DNA of 64,000 nucleotides from Moniliophthora roreri (Eukaryota; Basidiomycota; Agaricomycetes; Agaricales; Marasmiaceae). The notes below the pieces were generated by a model. It did no database searches, was not told the DNA's origin, and worked only from the letters and a program-made list of their open reading frames with translations. The stretch covers positions 62,001 through 126,000 of the forward strand of contig LATX02000215.1 of NCBI GenBank assembly GCA_001466705.2, read 5' to 3'. Shown here piece by piece: positions 1 to 8,821 of the stretch. The translations under genes were made by a program, and so were the position numbers. Within the stretch, counting starts at the first letter, position 1; every line of letters begins with the position of its first letter.

Positions 1-115
1 GGAAGCAGTGAGAAGCATGGATGCGAGAAGGAAAAGGGGGCTGGGAAAGTGGATAAGTCCGAGGGTAATGAGAAGCATAGGTAGTACTACAGAAGAGAAA
101 AGAAAGTTCGTAACA
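1..115 (-). mobile_element. Partial LTR of Ty3/gypsy element (3' LTR side, cut by window edge)
   Basis: This matches 8361-8476, the corresponding end of the complete LTR at 8021-8476, with roughly 10% mismatches plus an indel. Its inner end carries the terminal motif CGTAACA (109-115, plus strand), the inverse of TGTTACG. Read on the minus strand it begins the 3' LTR straight after the polypurine tract and ORF4. About 10% divergence from the other LTR means the two are not a fresh pair from one insertion. Confidence 0.85.
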
Positions 116-125
116 TTACCCCCTC
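116..125 (-). other. Polypurine tract of the gypsy element
   Basis: The minus strand reads GAGGGGGTAA directly before the LTR start TGTTACG. This is the expected plus-strand priming site of an LTR retrotransposon. The same sequence recurs next to the other LTR at 8477-8486. Confidence 0.75.
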
Positions 126-156
126 AACAAGGGGTAAACTCCGCTTTAACCACCAC

Positions 157-1089
157 CTACGATTCTCTGTCTCCGTACAGTTCTGCATCGTAATCATACG
201 ATGTGTCAGGTCTGTAGTCGTCGTCCGGCATCTCGTCTACGGCTCCCAACCGCGGAGTTGCTGGTACTTCCGAGGGCGGTTGCCACCCCATAGCTAGCCG
301 TTCCTCAACTGTCAACAACCTCACCTTTTTTGGATCCGCTCCTACAAACAGCAGCTGAGCGTCCCGATCGTATTCCTCCATCAACGACTCAACATTCTCC
401 GCCGAGGTTGTCGTAGGGCTCGTCATTGTACCACCGTTCATCGTCATAACGGCGACCATCCGACAAAGAGTCTGAGCTCGAATGAGGCCGTCGACGCGCA
501 ATGCGGCGAGACCTTCGTTGGTCAGGGCAGTTGCTAGACGTATGTCCAGGTTGAGTTGTGAAGCATCGACGACACATGTACTGCGGGCAATTTCGGGCGA
601 AATGGCGCTCCAGTCCGCACACAGGGCAGAGACGCGGTCGACGAGCTGCATCATCGGGGTCTGGGCCGGAGTCGGACTTCTCAAGCTGACCTTCGGTAGG
701 TCGTCGTCGTTTTCGGGGGTTTGATTCTCCGTTTCGTCGTCCTCGGCCTCGTCCTCTGATGCCTCGGGAGCGACCTCCCCTCCCACCGCGGGGATGTGTT
801 CCACTGTCAGGCGGAACTGAGGCTTCAGGTGTCTGAAGACTTCGGGGGTCAATGGCCGTTGAGGGCCCGGGCTGGGAATCTGTGAGGGAGTCGACGGACT
901 CGACCTTAGGTTTGACGTCGCCTAGCCCTCACCCCAGTCCTATTTGCTCGGTGTCGGGAAATTCGGGGGAGGCACCGGCAGCGGGGAGGATTCGGGGTTC
1001 AGAGGTGAGTCTGGAGACGAGGCTACGAGTGTCGTTGATGTCGGGACGGGGGCAACCGTTGCCGTCGGTTCGTCTTCCGAGTCGGTCAA
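157..1089 (-). pseudogene. Accessory ORF4, frame b (copy A, interrupted by complemented block)
   Basis: This long minus-strand frame overlaps the zinc-knuckle ORF4a. It is open from 852 down to a TAG at 157. In copy B (2304-3875) the same frame extends up to an ATG at 2662, equivalent to 1089 here. In copy A that upstream part is closed by a stop created by the altered block 921-949. The product is proline/acidic-rich in its first half. It ends in a conserved tail (NVESLMEEYDRDAQLLFVG, then DTSYDYDAELYGD). Compared with the second copy at 8518-8808, 25 codons differ in the tail, 18 of them synonymously, so the frame looks selected. I recognise no domain. It may be a separate product or the end of ORF4a reached by a frame change. 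Confidence 0.6.
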
Positions 1090-1126
1090 GGAGGCTGAAG
1101 GAGAGGGGATCAGGGTATTCTGACAT
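389..1126 (-). pseudogene. Accessory ORF4, frame a: RGG-box and zinc-knuckle protein (copy A, interrupted)
   Basis: In the undamaged arrangement this frame runs from the ATG at 1126 (2699 in copy B) to a TGA at 389, about 245 aa. The N-terminal half is low-complexity and acidic. An RGG-type stretch (RGGRGGRSRGIRGRG) and a basic patch follow. Then come paired Cys/His knuckles: CPVCGLERHFARNC, then CRRCFTTQPGHTSSNC. This is a nucleic-acid-binding architecture like a retroelement nucleocapsid. The start overlaps the ORF3 stop (TGATG), suggesting coupled translation. In copy A the frame meets a TGA inside the altered block 921-949, so it is broken here. Copy B is intact as far as the gap at 2303. 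Confidence 0.65.
921..949. other. 29-base block complemented in place relative to 2494-2522
   Basis: Copy A (731-2302) and copy B (2304-3875) otherwise agree at an offset of 1573 wherever I compared them. In this block every base is the Watson-Crick complement of its partner in the same order: copy A begins CCTAGCCCTC, copy B begins GGATCGGGAG. The flanking bases (920, 950) match again. Copy B keeps both overlapping reading frames open while copy A gains stops in both, so copy A is the altered one. See findings. Confidence 0.95.
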
Positions 1127-1500
1127 CACTCTGGGATCGTGACAGGACCTTCCAGTCCTAACTGGTAGTTACAGGTGTACATCACCTGGTTTGCAATCTC
1201 GAGACTGCAGCTTTCAACGATTCTTTCGAATAATTTTCGTTGACCCCTGAGGAAAAACAGGCTTTTGACGCAGGGTTCCAGTCGGTTGTGTTGATCAGCG
1301 GCGTTCCGGATTTGATCGTCGTACTGCCCGGTATTGAAGAGATGAAGGAGTTGGTAGGGGTTGGGTTTGAGGCTGTTGGGGTAGGTGATGTTTTCGCCGT
1401 ATTGTCCTTCTCCCGACACAGTAGGAACAGGGCTCGCGACTCGGGCTGGCTGGCTGCCAGTAAGAGAAGAGGAAGAGGCGGCGGAGGATGCATTGGACAT
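1126..1500 (-). CDS. Accessory ORF3 of gypsy element (copy A)
   Basis: A 124-aa minus-strand ORF lying between pol and ORF4, identical in translation to the copy at 2699-3073. It begins six nucleotides after the first base of the pol stop and in the same frame (TGA AAC ATG). It ends with TGA overlapping the ATG of ORF4. After a Ser/Ala-rich start it carries a compact predicted helical part (NPYQLLHLFNTGQYDDQIR and RGQRKLFERIVE). I recognise no named domain. The position 3' of pol makes it an accessory gene of the element. Confidence 0.7.
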   Translation of the reverse strand: MSNASSAASSSSLTGSQPARVASPVPTVSGEGQYGENITYPNSLKPNPYQLLHLFNTGQYDDQIRNAADQHNRLEPCVKSLFFLRGQRKLFERIVESCSLEIANQVMYTCNYQLGLEGPVTIPE

Positions 1501-1503
1501 GTT

Positions 1504-2302
1504 TCACGAAGGTTGAACTGGTATGGGGTCCTTGGGCTTCAACTTGTGCTTCTTTATATAGTCTTTAAGAAGGTCTAGACAGTTCTCCATTCCCTCCATA
1601 TGGATCCATCGGTTATGGGATGAATCATAGCCCGTGTATGACACAAGGAATTCCCGGAGTCTCTTCTTCGGTCTATGCCCGGTTATTGCGTCAACTTCGT
1701 ATTCTTCAAACCCTTCTATGAGGTCCGGGGGTGGTTCCGTAAAACTGGGTCCGTGGGCATCGGTCTGTTTGTATGGTGACAATAGTGCTGCGTGGAATAC
1801 GGGGTGGATTTTCCACTGATGGGGTAGATCTAGTTTGTACGTTACGGGCCCAAGTACCTCGAGGATTGCAAACGGTCCTTCCCTTTTCGGGGCTAGTTTC
1901 TTTGACGGGTACCCAGTGGCTAGATTCTTGGCTTCTAACCAGACCTTTTGTCCTTTCTCGAATACATCCAACTTCTGTTTCTCCCTCCTTATCATGTGCT
2001 GTCTTGCCAATTCTAGTAGGCTTGTGGTTTCCTCTCGTACTCTCTTCAACTCCTGTAACCTTTCTTCTATTGACGGAATAGTCGTTCTTTCGAATACTGT
2101 AGGAAGTGGTCGAGGGTGATATCCCATCATCATGAAGAATGGCGATTTCTTAAGAACTGAATGCGTCCAGTTGTTGTGAGCAAATTCCGCTAACGAAAGA
2201 TATTCCTTCCATCGAGTTTGCTCTTTCGCGCAGAACATCCTGAGGTAAACTTCGAGTTCCCTATTCACTCGCTCAGTCTCTCCATCGGTTTGCGGGTGGA
2301 AT
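1504..2302 (-). CDS. Pol C-terminus: integrase end and chromodomain (copy A, partial)
   Basis: This repeats the last 255 or so codons of pol (3077-3875) and is cut at the single-N gap at 2303. It covers the end of the integrase core, the GPY/F-type region and a C-terminal chromodomain (motifs YEVDAI, REFLVSYTGYD, RWIHMEGMENC). The translation is identical to the downstream copy, which fits an assembly duplication better than an independent element copy. Confidence 0.85.
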
Positions 2303-2303
2303 N
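2303..2303. other. Single-N gap
   Basis: One unresolved base joins two 1572-bp copies of the same sequence (731-2302 and 2304-3875). This is typical of a contig join whose overlap was not merged. Confidence 0.8.
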
Positions 2304-2699
2304 GTTTCGTCGTCCTCGGCCTCGTCCTCTGATGCCTCGGGAGCGACCTCCCCTCCCACCGCGGGGATGTGTTCCACTGTCAGGCGGAACTGAGGCTTCA
2401 GGTGTCTGAAGACTTCGGGGGTCAATGGCCGTTGAGGGCCCGGGCTGGGAATCTGTGAGGGAGTCGACGGACTCGACCTTAGGTTTGACGTCGGGATCGG
2501 GAGTGGGGTCAGGATAAACGAGGGTGTCGGGAAATTCGGGGGAGGCACCGGCAGCGGGGAGGATTCGGGGTTCAGAGGTGAGTCTGGAGACGAGGCTACG
2601 AGTGTCGTTGATGTCGGGACGGGGGCAACCGTTGCCGTCGGTTCGTCTTCCGAGTCGGTCAAGGAGGCTGAAGGAGAGGGGATCAGGGTATTCTGACAT
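2304..2699 (-). CDS. Accessory ORF4, N-terminal part (copy B, cut by gap)
   Basis: Copy B of the ORF4 start, with both overlapping frames open to the gap. Frame a begins at the ATG at 2699 (product starts MSEYPDPLSFSLLDRLGRR). Frame b begins at the ATG at 2662 (product starts MTDSEDEPTATVAP). It lacks the altered block seen at 921-949. The remainder, including the zinc knuckles, is present only in copy A. Confidence 0.65.
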
Positions 2700-3073
2700 C
2701 ACTCTGGGATCGTGACAGGACCTTCCAGTCCTAACTGGTAGTTACAGGTGTACATCACCTGGTTTGCAATCTCGAGACTGCAGCTTTCAACGATTCTTTC
2801 GAATAATTTTCGTTGACCCCTGAGGAAAAACAGGCTTTTGACGCAGGGTTCCAGTCGGTTGTGTTGATCAGCGGCGTTCCGGATTTGATCGTCGTACTGC
2901 CCGGTATTGAAGAGATGAAGGAGTTGGTAGGGGTTGGGTTTGAGGCTGTTGGGGTAGGTGATGTTTTCGCCGTATTGTCCTTCTCCCGACACAGTAGGAA
3001 CAGGGCTCGCGACTCGGGCTGGCTGGCTGCCAGTAAGAGAAGAGGAAGAGGCGGCGGAGGATGCATTGGACAT
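2699..3073 (-). CDS. Accessory ORF3 of gypsy element (copy B)
   Basis: A 124-aa ORF identical to 1126-1500. Its ATG (3071-3073) is in the pol frame, separated from the pol TGA (3077-3079) by one codon. Its own TGA overlaps the next ATG (TGATG), an arrangement suited to readthrough or reinitiation. The family is unknown to me. The Ser-rich N-terminus precedes a hydrophobic/charged region consistent with helices. Confidence 0.7.
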   Translation of the reverse strand: MSNASSAASSSSLTGSQPARVASPVPTVSGEGQYGENITYPNSLKPNPYQLLHLFNTGQYDDQIRNAADQHNRLEPCVKSLFFLRGQRKLFERIVESCSLEIANQVMYTCNYQLGLEGPVTIPE

Positions 3074-3076
3074 GTT

Positions 3077-6000
3077 TCACGAAGGTTGAACTGGTATGGG
3101 GTCCTTGGGCTTCAACTTGTGCTTCTTTATATAGTCTTTAAGAAGGTCTAGACAGTTCTCCATTCCCTCCATATGGATCCATCGGTTATGGGATGAATCA
3201 TAGCCCGTGTATGACACAAGGAATTCCCGGAGTCTCTTCTTCGGTCTATGCCCGGTTATTGCGTCAACTTCGTATTCTTCAAACCCTTCTATGAGGTCCG
3301 GGGGTGGTTCCGTAAAACTGGGTCCGTGGGCATCGGTCTGTTTGTATGGTGACAATAGTGCTGCGTGGAATACGGGGTGGATTTTCCACTGATGGGGTAG
3401 ATCTAGTTTGTACGTTACGGGCCCAAGTACCTCGAGGATTGCAAACGGTCCTTCCCTTTTCGGGGCTAGTTTCTTTGACGGGTACCCAGTGGCTAGATTC
3501 TTGGCTTCTAACCAGACCTTTTGTCCTTTCTCGAATACATCCAACTTCTGTTTCTCCCTCCTTATCATGTGCTGTCTTGCCAATTCTAGTAGGCTTGTGG
3601 TTTCCTCTCGTACTCTCTTCAACTCCTGTAACCTTTCTTCTATTGACGGAATAGTCGTTCTTTCGAATACTGTAGGAAGTGGTCGAGGGTGATATCCCAT
3701 CATCATGAAGAATGGCGATTTCTTAAGAACTGAATGCGTCCAGTTGTTGTGAGCAAATTCCGCTAACGAAAGATATTCCTTCCATCGAGTTTGCTCTTTC
3801 GCGCAGAACATCCTGAGGTAAACTTCGAGTTCCCTATTCACTCGCTCAGTCTCTCCATCGGTTTGCGGGTGGAATGCGGTGCTCATAGAGTGTTTGATAG
3901 AGAGCTGTTTCCCCATTTCCTGAAATACTTCCGCGGCGAATCTGGGGTCTCGATCGGATATGATTCGGTCAGGTAGTCCGAATCTTTTGTAAAGATGTTG
4001 GATTAATATTTCCGCGATCTTCGTGGCATCCGTCGTTTTTGTGCATGGAGTAAAAATTACCCCCTTCGTAGAGGAGTGGTCCACCACGACCAAAATAGAA
4101 TCCATGCCGTCACACTCAGGAAGGTCGGTGATAAGGTCCATCGTGCAGACCTGGAAGGGGAATGAGTTCTGGGGTGCTTGTATTGGTTGTATCGGGGTCC
4201 GTGTCGGATGTGTGTTAATTTTGGATTGCTGGCATGTGGCGCATCCATCGACGAAGTTCTTGATGAATTTGACCATTCCTGGCCACCAAAAGTCACGTTG
4301 TACTTGTTCGGTAGTGTTCCACTGTCCTGGATGTCCCACTCCCGGTGTTTCATGAATTGATTGGACTATGTGTCGCCGGAGGTCTGTGTCATTCGGGACG
4401 TATACGCGGTTCTGAAAGAAGAGTAAATCGTTCTCAATCTTCCAATCCGATAGCGCTGACTTGATTGGCGGCACGCCTTGGTGTAATAATTGTTCCAAGG
4501 CCGACTTGTGAAAGTCGTCCGGACCCAACCTTTCCACTATCTCGTCCTTTAATTCCAAATTGATGCCCCTGATAAAGAATCGATCTGGTAGGACTATTAC
4601 GTCCTCATTGTCGTTATCGATCTCGTCCGTTTCGTTACTTCGTCTCGATAGAGCGTCTGCTTGTGAAATGGATTTTCCTGGTACGTGCACTAGTCCTAAG
4701 TCGAATTCAGATAGGAAGAGACTCCATCTCGCCTGTCGTCTGTTCAATTTTTGCGCCGTTCGGAAGTACGTTAGATTTTTGTGATCCGAGAGAACGACGA
4801 CCTTAAACTTTCCTCCCATAAGGTAGTGTCGCCACTCCATAAGTGCTCTATAAATCGCAAGCAGTTCACGATCGTAGATTTCGTAATTCCGCTCGGCCGG
4901 AGAAAACGATTTTGACAAGTACCTGCATGGGTGCCATTCGCCATCCACTCCCTTCTGTTTGAGAACGGCACCTGTAGCCCATTTCAAAGCATCGGCTTCT
5001 ATAACAAAAGGCTTGTCGACGTCCAGCATGACCAATATGGGTTCTGATAGGAACTTCGCTTTCAAAAGATCAAACGCTATCTGACATTGTGACGTCCATT
5101 CGAATTTTCGGTTCTTCTGCAGAAGGTCGTTCAGAGGTCTTGTGACGTGTGCGTATTTCCCTATGAACTTCCTGTAGAAGTTTCCGAAGCCCAAAAACGC
5201 GCGAACTCCCTTCACGGTTTGAGGGGGTTCCCAATCGGCTATTCCTGCGAGTTTAACCGGGTCCATAGCGATGTATCCAGGCCTGATAACCATTCCCAAA
5301 AATACCACTTCCGTTACATCGAACTCGCATTTTTCCGGTTTCAGGAACAGATCGTGGTTCTTGAGCCGTTCCATCAATCTTTGCGTTCGTCTCCTATGTT
5401 CTTCTGGGTCCTTCGAGAAAATGAGGATGTCGTCCATGTATACTACGCACCATCCTTCATCGATGAAATCAGAAAGAACATCATTCATGAAGGCTTGGAA
5501 TGTAGCAGGGGAGTTGCTCAACCCAAAGAACATTACTGTTGGTTCGAAAAGTCCTCTATTAGTTTTGAAGGCTGCTTTCCATTGGTCTCCATCCTTTATC
5601 CTGACATTGTTATACCCGTTCCTCAGATCAAGTTTCGTGAAGATTGTTGCTCCTTTTAATTTGTCAAGAAGTTCCGAGATTAGAGGAAGAGGGTAGGCGT
5701 TTTTCACGGTTCCTTTATTGAGCTCCCTATAGTCCTGCGTCGGTCTAAGCGCTCCTTTCTCCTTTTTAGCGACAAAGAAAAAGGGGAAGCCATCGGAGAT
5801 TTGGATTTTCGAATGTACCCCTTCCTCAGATTCTCCTCCAGAAATTTGTCCTGCTCTTGTTGCTCTAGCGGGCTCAACGGATACAGTTTACAGTTCCTGG
5901 GGACGAAATCGGGTTTGAGATCAATGGCATGATCGTACGACCGAGAGGGTGGAAACCGTTCCGCTTTTCCTTTTTCGAACCGATCCTTGTATCCAAGCAG

Positions 6001-6582
6001 ATACTCCGGGACAAGCTCTTCTATCTCCCTTTTCACCGTGCCATGTTGATGAGCCATTTCCTGTGAGGCTGTGGTCTTGGCTCCTATGAGATCTTCTGGT
6101 TCGAGAGTGTCTAAAACTCCCGTGAATCTCTTGATCTTGATACGTCGTCGTGGTTGAAATTGAATCTCTCCCGTTTGCCAGTCAATTGCAGGATTGTGGT
6201 GTCTCAACCACGGGAGTCCCAAGATGATCCCTTCGTCTCCAATTCCTGAAATCATAAAGTGTTCTTTGAATTCCTTTCCCACGATCTGAAACTCTAACTC
6301 CACCACATGCGTGATCCATGCGGTTTTGTTGGCCGTTCCATCTACATTGAATACTCGGATCTTTTCCGGTAGCCGTATCCACTTCTTTCCTAATTCCCTG
6401 GCTACACCTGGGCTTATAAATCTTCCTCCTGCTCCTGAGTCTAACAGGGCTTTTGTTTCGATGTCTTTCGTTCCTCCTTTGTACTTGAGTGGAATATGCA
6501 TAGAATTTCGATCCAGTTTAGCTAGTACAAAGTGTGAAATTATGACCGGCGGCAGAGCCATCGTCCTCGTTCGCCGTTTCAA
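3077..6582 (-). pseudogene. pol: Ty3/gypsy pol polyprotein: protease, RT, RNase H, integrase, chromodomain (one frameshift)
   Basis: Read from 6582 downwards the order is: aspartic protease (LLDSGAGGRFI), reverse transcriptase (VYMDDILIFSKD, around 5430), RNase H (VIEADALKWATGAVL), integrase zinc finger (HETPGVGHPGQ, then CATC), integrase core (CTMDLITDLP, ISDRDPRF, TDGETERVNRE) and a C-terminal chromodomain. This order defines a Ty3/gypsy chromovirus. The frame breaks near 5778-5782: a run of five A (five T in the mRNA) where six would keep RT in frame. The protease part therefore runs into an early stop at 5704 and RT resumes in another frame. That is either a real disabling deletion or a homopolymer sequencing error. 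The pol entry has no ATG near 6582, so expression probably depends on frameshifting from gag. Confidence 0.9.
5778..5782 (-). other. Homopolymer frameshift in pol
   Basis: The plus strand has five A here. On the minus strand the protein before this point reads KSPMASPF and continues out of frame. In the alternative frame the sequence after it reads FFFVAKKEKGALRP, a typical RT N-terminus. One missing base explains the break. Confidence 0.8.
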
Positions 6583-6588
6583 AAACCC
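6582..6588 (-). promoter_or_regulatory. Candidate -1 ribosomal frameshift heptamer between gag extension and pol
   Basis: The minus strand reads G GGT TTT followed directly by TGA in the gag frame, the X XXY YYZ pattern of -1 slippery sites. Slipping back one base gives GGG TTT TTG and enters the pol frame exactly. Pol has no nearby ATG, so this is a plausible gag-pol fusion site. I did not fold a downstream structure. Confidence 0.5.
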
Positions 6589-6704
6589 TCTTGTTCCATT
6601 AAGTCAATCAGAAAGTCCTTGTCTTCTTTTGGCTGTTCGTTTACTAAAGCTCTGATCTTGGCGAACCTTTCTTCCCTTGTCATCTTTTTCGGCTCCTCTT
6701 TCCT

Positions 6705-8004
6705 TCATTCGTCTTTCTTCGGCATGTCCGGGCATTCTTGAATTCGGTGTCCTGCCCTCCCACATCTGAAGCAGAGTCCTTTCGACATATATTCCTTTCG
6801 ATCAATCTCGCCGATCTGCTTGATTGCTACTTCTTCTTTTTCCTTTTTTCTAAAGCTTCTCTGTTTTTTTCCTCCGTGTTCTTCGTCCCAAGTTCTCCCA
6901 TATTCCAACGCCTGCTTGTAACTCTCATCAAAGAGAATAGCTGCATCGATCCATTCTTTGATGGTAGTGGGGGCGCCTTCTGGTCTAGTCATGATCTTGA
7001 ATACGAGGCTTTTGGGTAGTCCTCGTTTGAACGCTACTATCTGTGCCGCGTCGTTGTATCCTGTTTGCTTTGCAAGGTAGGTGAACTGATAAGAGTATTC
7101 GTCGGCTCTTTCCTTCATCTTTAACTCCTTAAGATCTAGTTGTGCTTTCAAGGCAGGATCAAGGGGTTCGAACGATGTCCTAAAATTGTCCAAAAACTCC
7201 GACCACGTCACCTTTTCTGCTTCAGGATCGAAGGCCAATAGAAGATCCGCTTTGTCGTTCTTCCAGAACTCTCCTGCTCCATCCGTCATATATGAAAGGA
7301 GGAAGAACTTCTTAGATCTGTCGTCCGGAAATGCCTTTGGATTAAGTGCTATGTATATCAGCACTTCCCTCAAAAACCTCTTCGATTCTGCTCGCAATCC
7401 CGTGAAGGCTCTTGGAAGCGCGGCCTTTACTTCTTTCACCGCCGAGACTAGCTGCACCGGTACTGCGGAACCTATGACTGCTTCTTCGACCACGGGTTCT
7501 TCTTTCTTGGGTTTGCTTCCTGATGGTTTCTTATCTTCCGCCATTATTTCCGTCTGTATCTTTGGCGATCGGGGGCTGTTCTTTAGTCCTTGTAGTAGTC
7601 GTTGAAAGGGATCTAGTTCCTCCGGAGAGTCGGTAGACGTATTCAATATATCCGAGTCTGAGGGTTTTGGTGTATTCGGAAAGGGTCCTTCTTCTGGTTC
7701 GGTCGCTTTTGATCCAATCGGAGTGAATGATGGGGTCGAGGTTCTCTTTGTTTCTGGGGCTTCGCTTTGTATCTCTGTCAGTGGCTGACTCGTTAGCGAT
7801 GGCGACTGCAAGGGGGTTAATAAGTCCCTGCGGGATGCCCGGGTTAATGGTGGGATCGCTCGTCCACCAGGATTCGATATGGATTGGGTTAGTTGCCCAC
7901 GCCGGCGCGCTTCGGCTTCCGCGATATCCTTCTCGAGTTGTTGTTCGCTCCGTCGTGACGTCTTGTCCTCTTGTTGACGCCTAGACCTGGATAGGTCGGC
8001 AATC
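6705..8004 (-). CDS. gag: Gypsy gag polyprotein
   Basis: The minus-strand frame is open from 8004 to a TGA at 6705. The capsid-like middle includes FLREVLIYIALNPKAF, DGAGEFWKNDKA and the retrotransposon gag motif EFLDNFRTSFEP. The C-terminus holds one CCHC zinc knuckle, CFRCGRAGHRIQEC. The first ATG in frame is at 7544 (MAEDKKPSGS). The coding-looking, charged upstream part (7545-8004) has no ATG, so initiation is unclear or the 5' end is damaged. Beyond the TGA the same frame continues for about 42 codons (MTREERFAKIRALVNEQ to LMEQEGF). That suggests the TGA interrupts the natural C-terminus or is read through. Confidence 0.85.
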
Positions 8005-8007
8005 GAT

Positions 8008-8018
8008 CAGCTTGACCT
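8008..8018 (-). other. Putative self-priming primer-binding site
   Basis: Two bases inside the LTR, the minus strand reads AGGTCAAGCTG. It is fully complementary over 11 nt to CAGCTTGACCT at 8187-8177 within the LTR, about 33 nt after a TATTTAA box. An 11-nt match between PBS and mRNA 5' end is the Tf1/sushi self-priming arrangement. There is no tRNA-type TGG at the LTR edge. Confidence 0.6.
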
Positions 8019-8020
8019 TG

Positions 8021-8476
8021 TGTTACGTTACTTGCGCAGCAACGTCGACTTCAACCAACTTCAACAGAGAGTCTCCTCCGTCAAAGTAGTTTCACAAGTT
8101 CAAGTTTGAGTTCGTTCAGCGGTTGCTGAAGTTCAGAGATCCTTCAATAGGCGTTGACACAAGTGTATAATAAACCAGGTCAAGCTGGAGACTTAGAGTC
8201 TCAGCTTGAGCGCTTAAATACGTTACAACCGAACTTGTACTAACTATATACGAATAGCCGATGAAGTCGGTAATTGTCTAAAGTCCCGAGGCTGTCGGGA
8301 TATGAGTAATACTAGTACAAAGGGATAGGTAAATGGGGGAGAGGAATGGTGGAGAAGTCCGGAAGCAGTGAGAAGCATGGATGTAAGAAGGAAAAGGGGA
8401 CTAGGGAGGTGGATAGGTCCGAGGGTAAAGGGAAGCATAGGTAGTACTACAGAGAAGGAAAAGAAAGTTCGTAACA
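8021..8476 (-). mobile_element. Complete gypsy LTR (456 bp)
   Basis: It is bounded by TGTTACG (8021-8027) and CGTAACA (8470-8476), a 7-bp inverted terminal pair. On the minus strand it has a TATA-like TATTTAA at 8220-8214 and a likely transcript start around 8187. Lower coordinates hold PBS and gag, so it is the 5' LTR of the main element. Higher coordinates (8477-8820) hold the 3' internal end of another copy, so it also sits as a 3' LTR. No target duplication can be seen. Confidence 0.9.
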
Positions 8477-8820
8477 TTACCCCCTCAACAAGGGGTAAAC
8501 TCCGTTTTAACCACAACCTACGATTCTCCGTCTCCGTACAGCTCTGCATCGTAATCATACGAGGTGTCGGGCCTGCAATCGTCGTCGGGCATTTCATCTA
8601 CGGCACCCAACCGTGGAGTCGCCAGTACTTCCGACGATGGTTGCCATCCCATGGCCATCCGTTCCTCGACTGTCAACATCCTCACCTTTTTTGGATCCGC
8701 TCCTACAAACAACAGCTGAGCATCCCGATCATATTCCTCCATCAACGACTCAACATTCTCCTCCGAGGTTGTCGTAGGGCTCGTCATTGTACCACCGTTC
8801 ATCGTCATAACGGCAACCGT
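8477..8820 (-). mobile_element. 3' internal end of a second gypsy copy (PPT and ORF4b tail)
   Basis: This matches about 116-460 with many substitutions: polypurine tract (8477-8486) followed by the C-terminal part of ORF4b, stop at 8518. Differences from the first copy fall mainly at third codon positions of frame b. It is cut by the single N at 8821, after which the sequence is unrelated. Confidence 0.85.
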
Positions 8821-8821
8821 N
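8821..8821. other. Single-N gap
   Basis: One unresolved base separates gypsy sequence from an unrelated AT-rich, CpG-poor stretch, marking a second contig join. Confidence 0.8.

Noticed and set aside
1240..1578. 112-aa plus-strand ORF duplicated at 2813
   Set aside because: Antisense of ORF3 in both copies, with no independent support.
5147..5696. Plus-strand ORFs of 141-170 aa
   Set aside because: They are antisense shadows of the pol gene.
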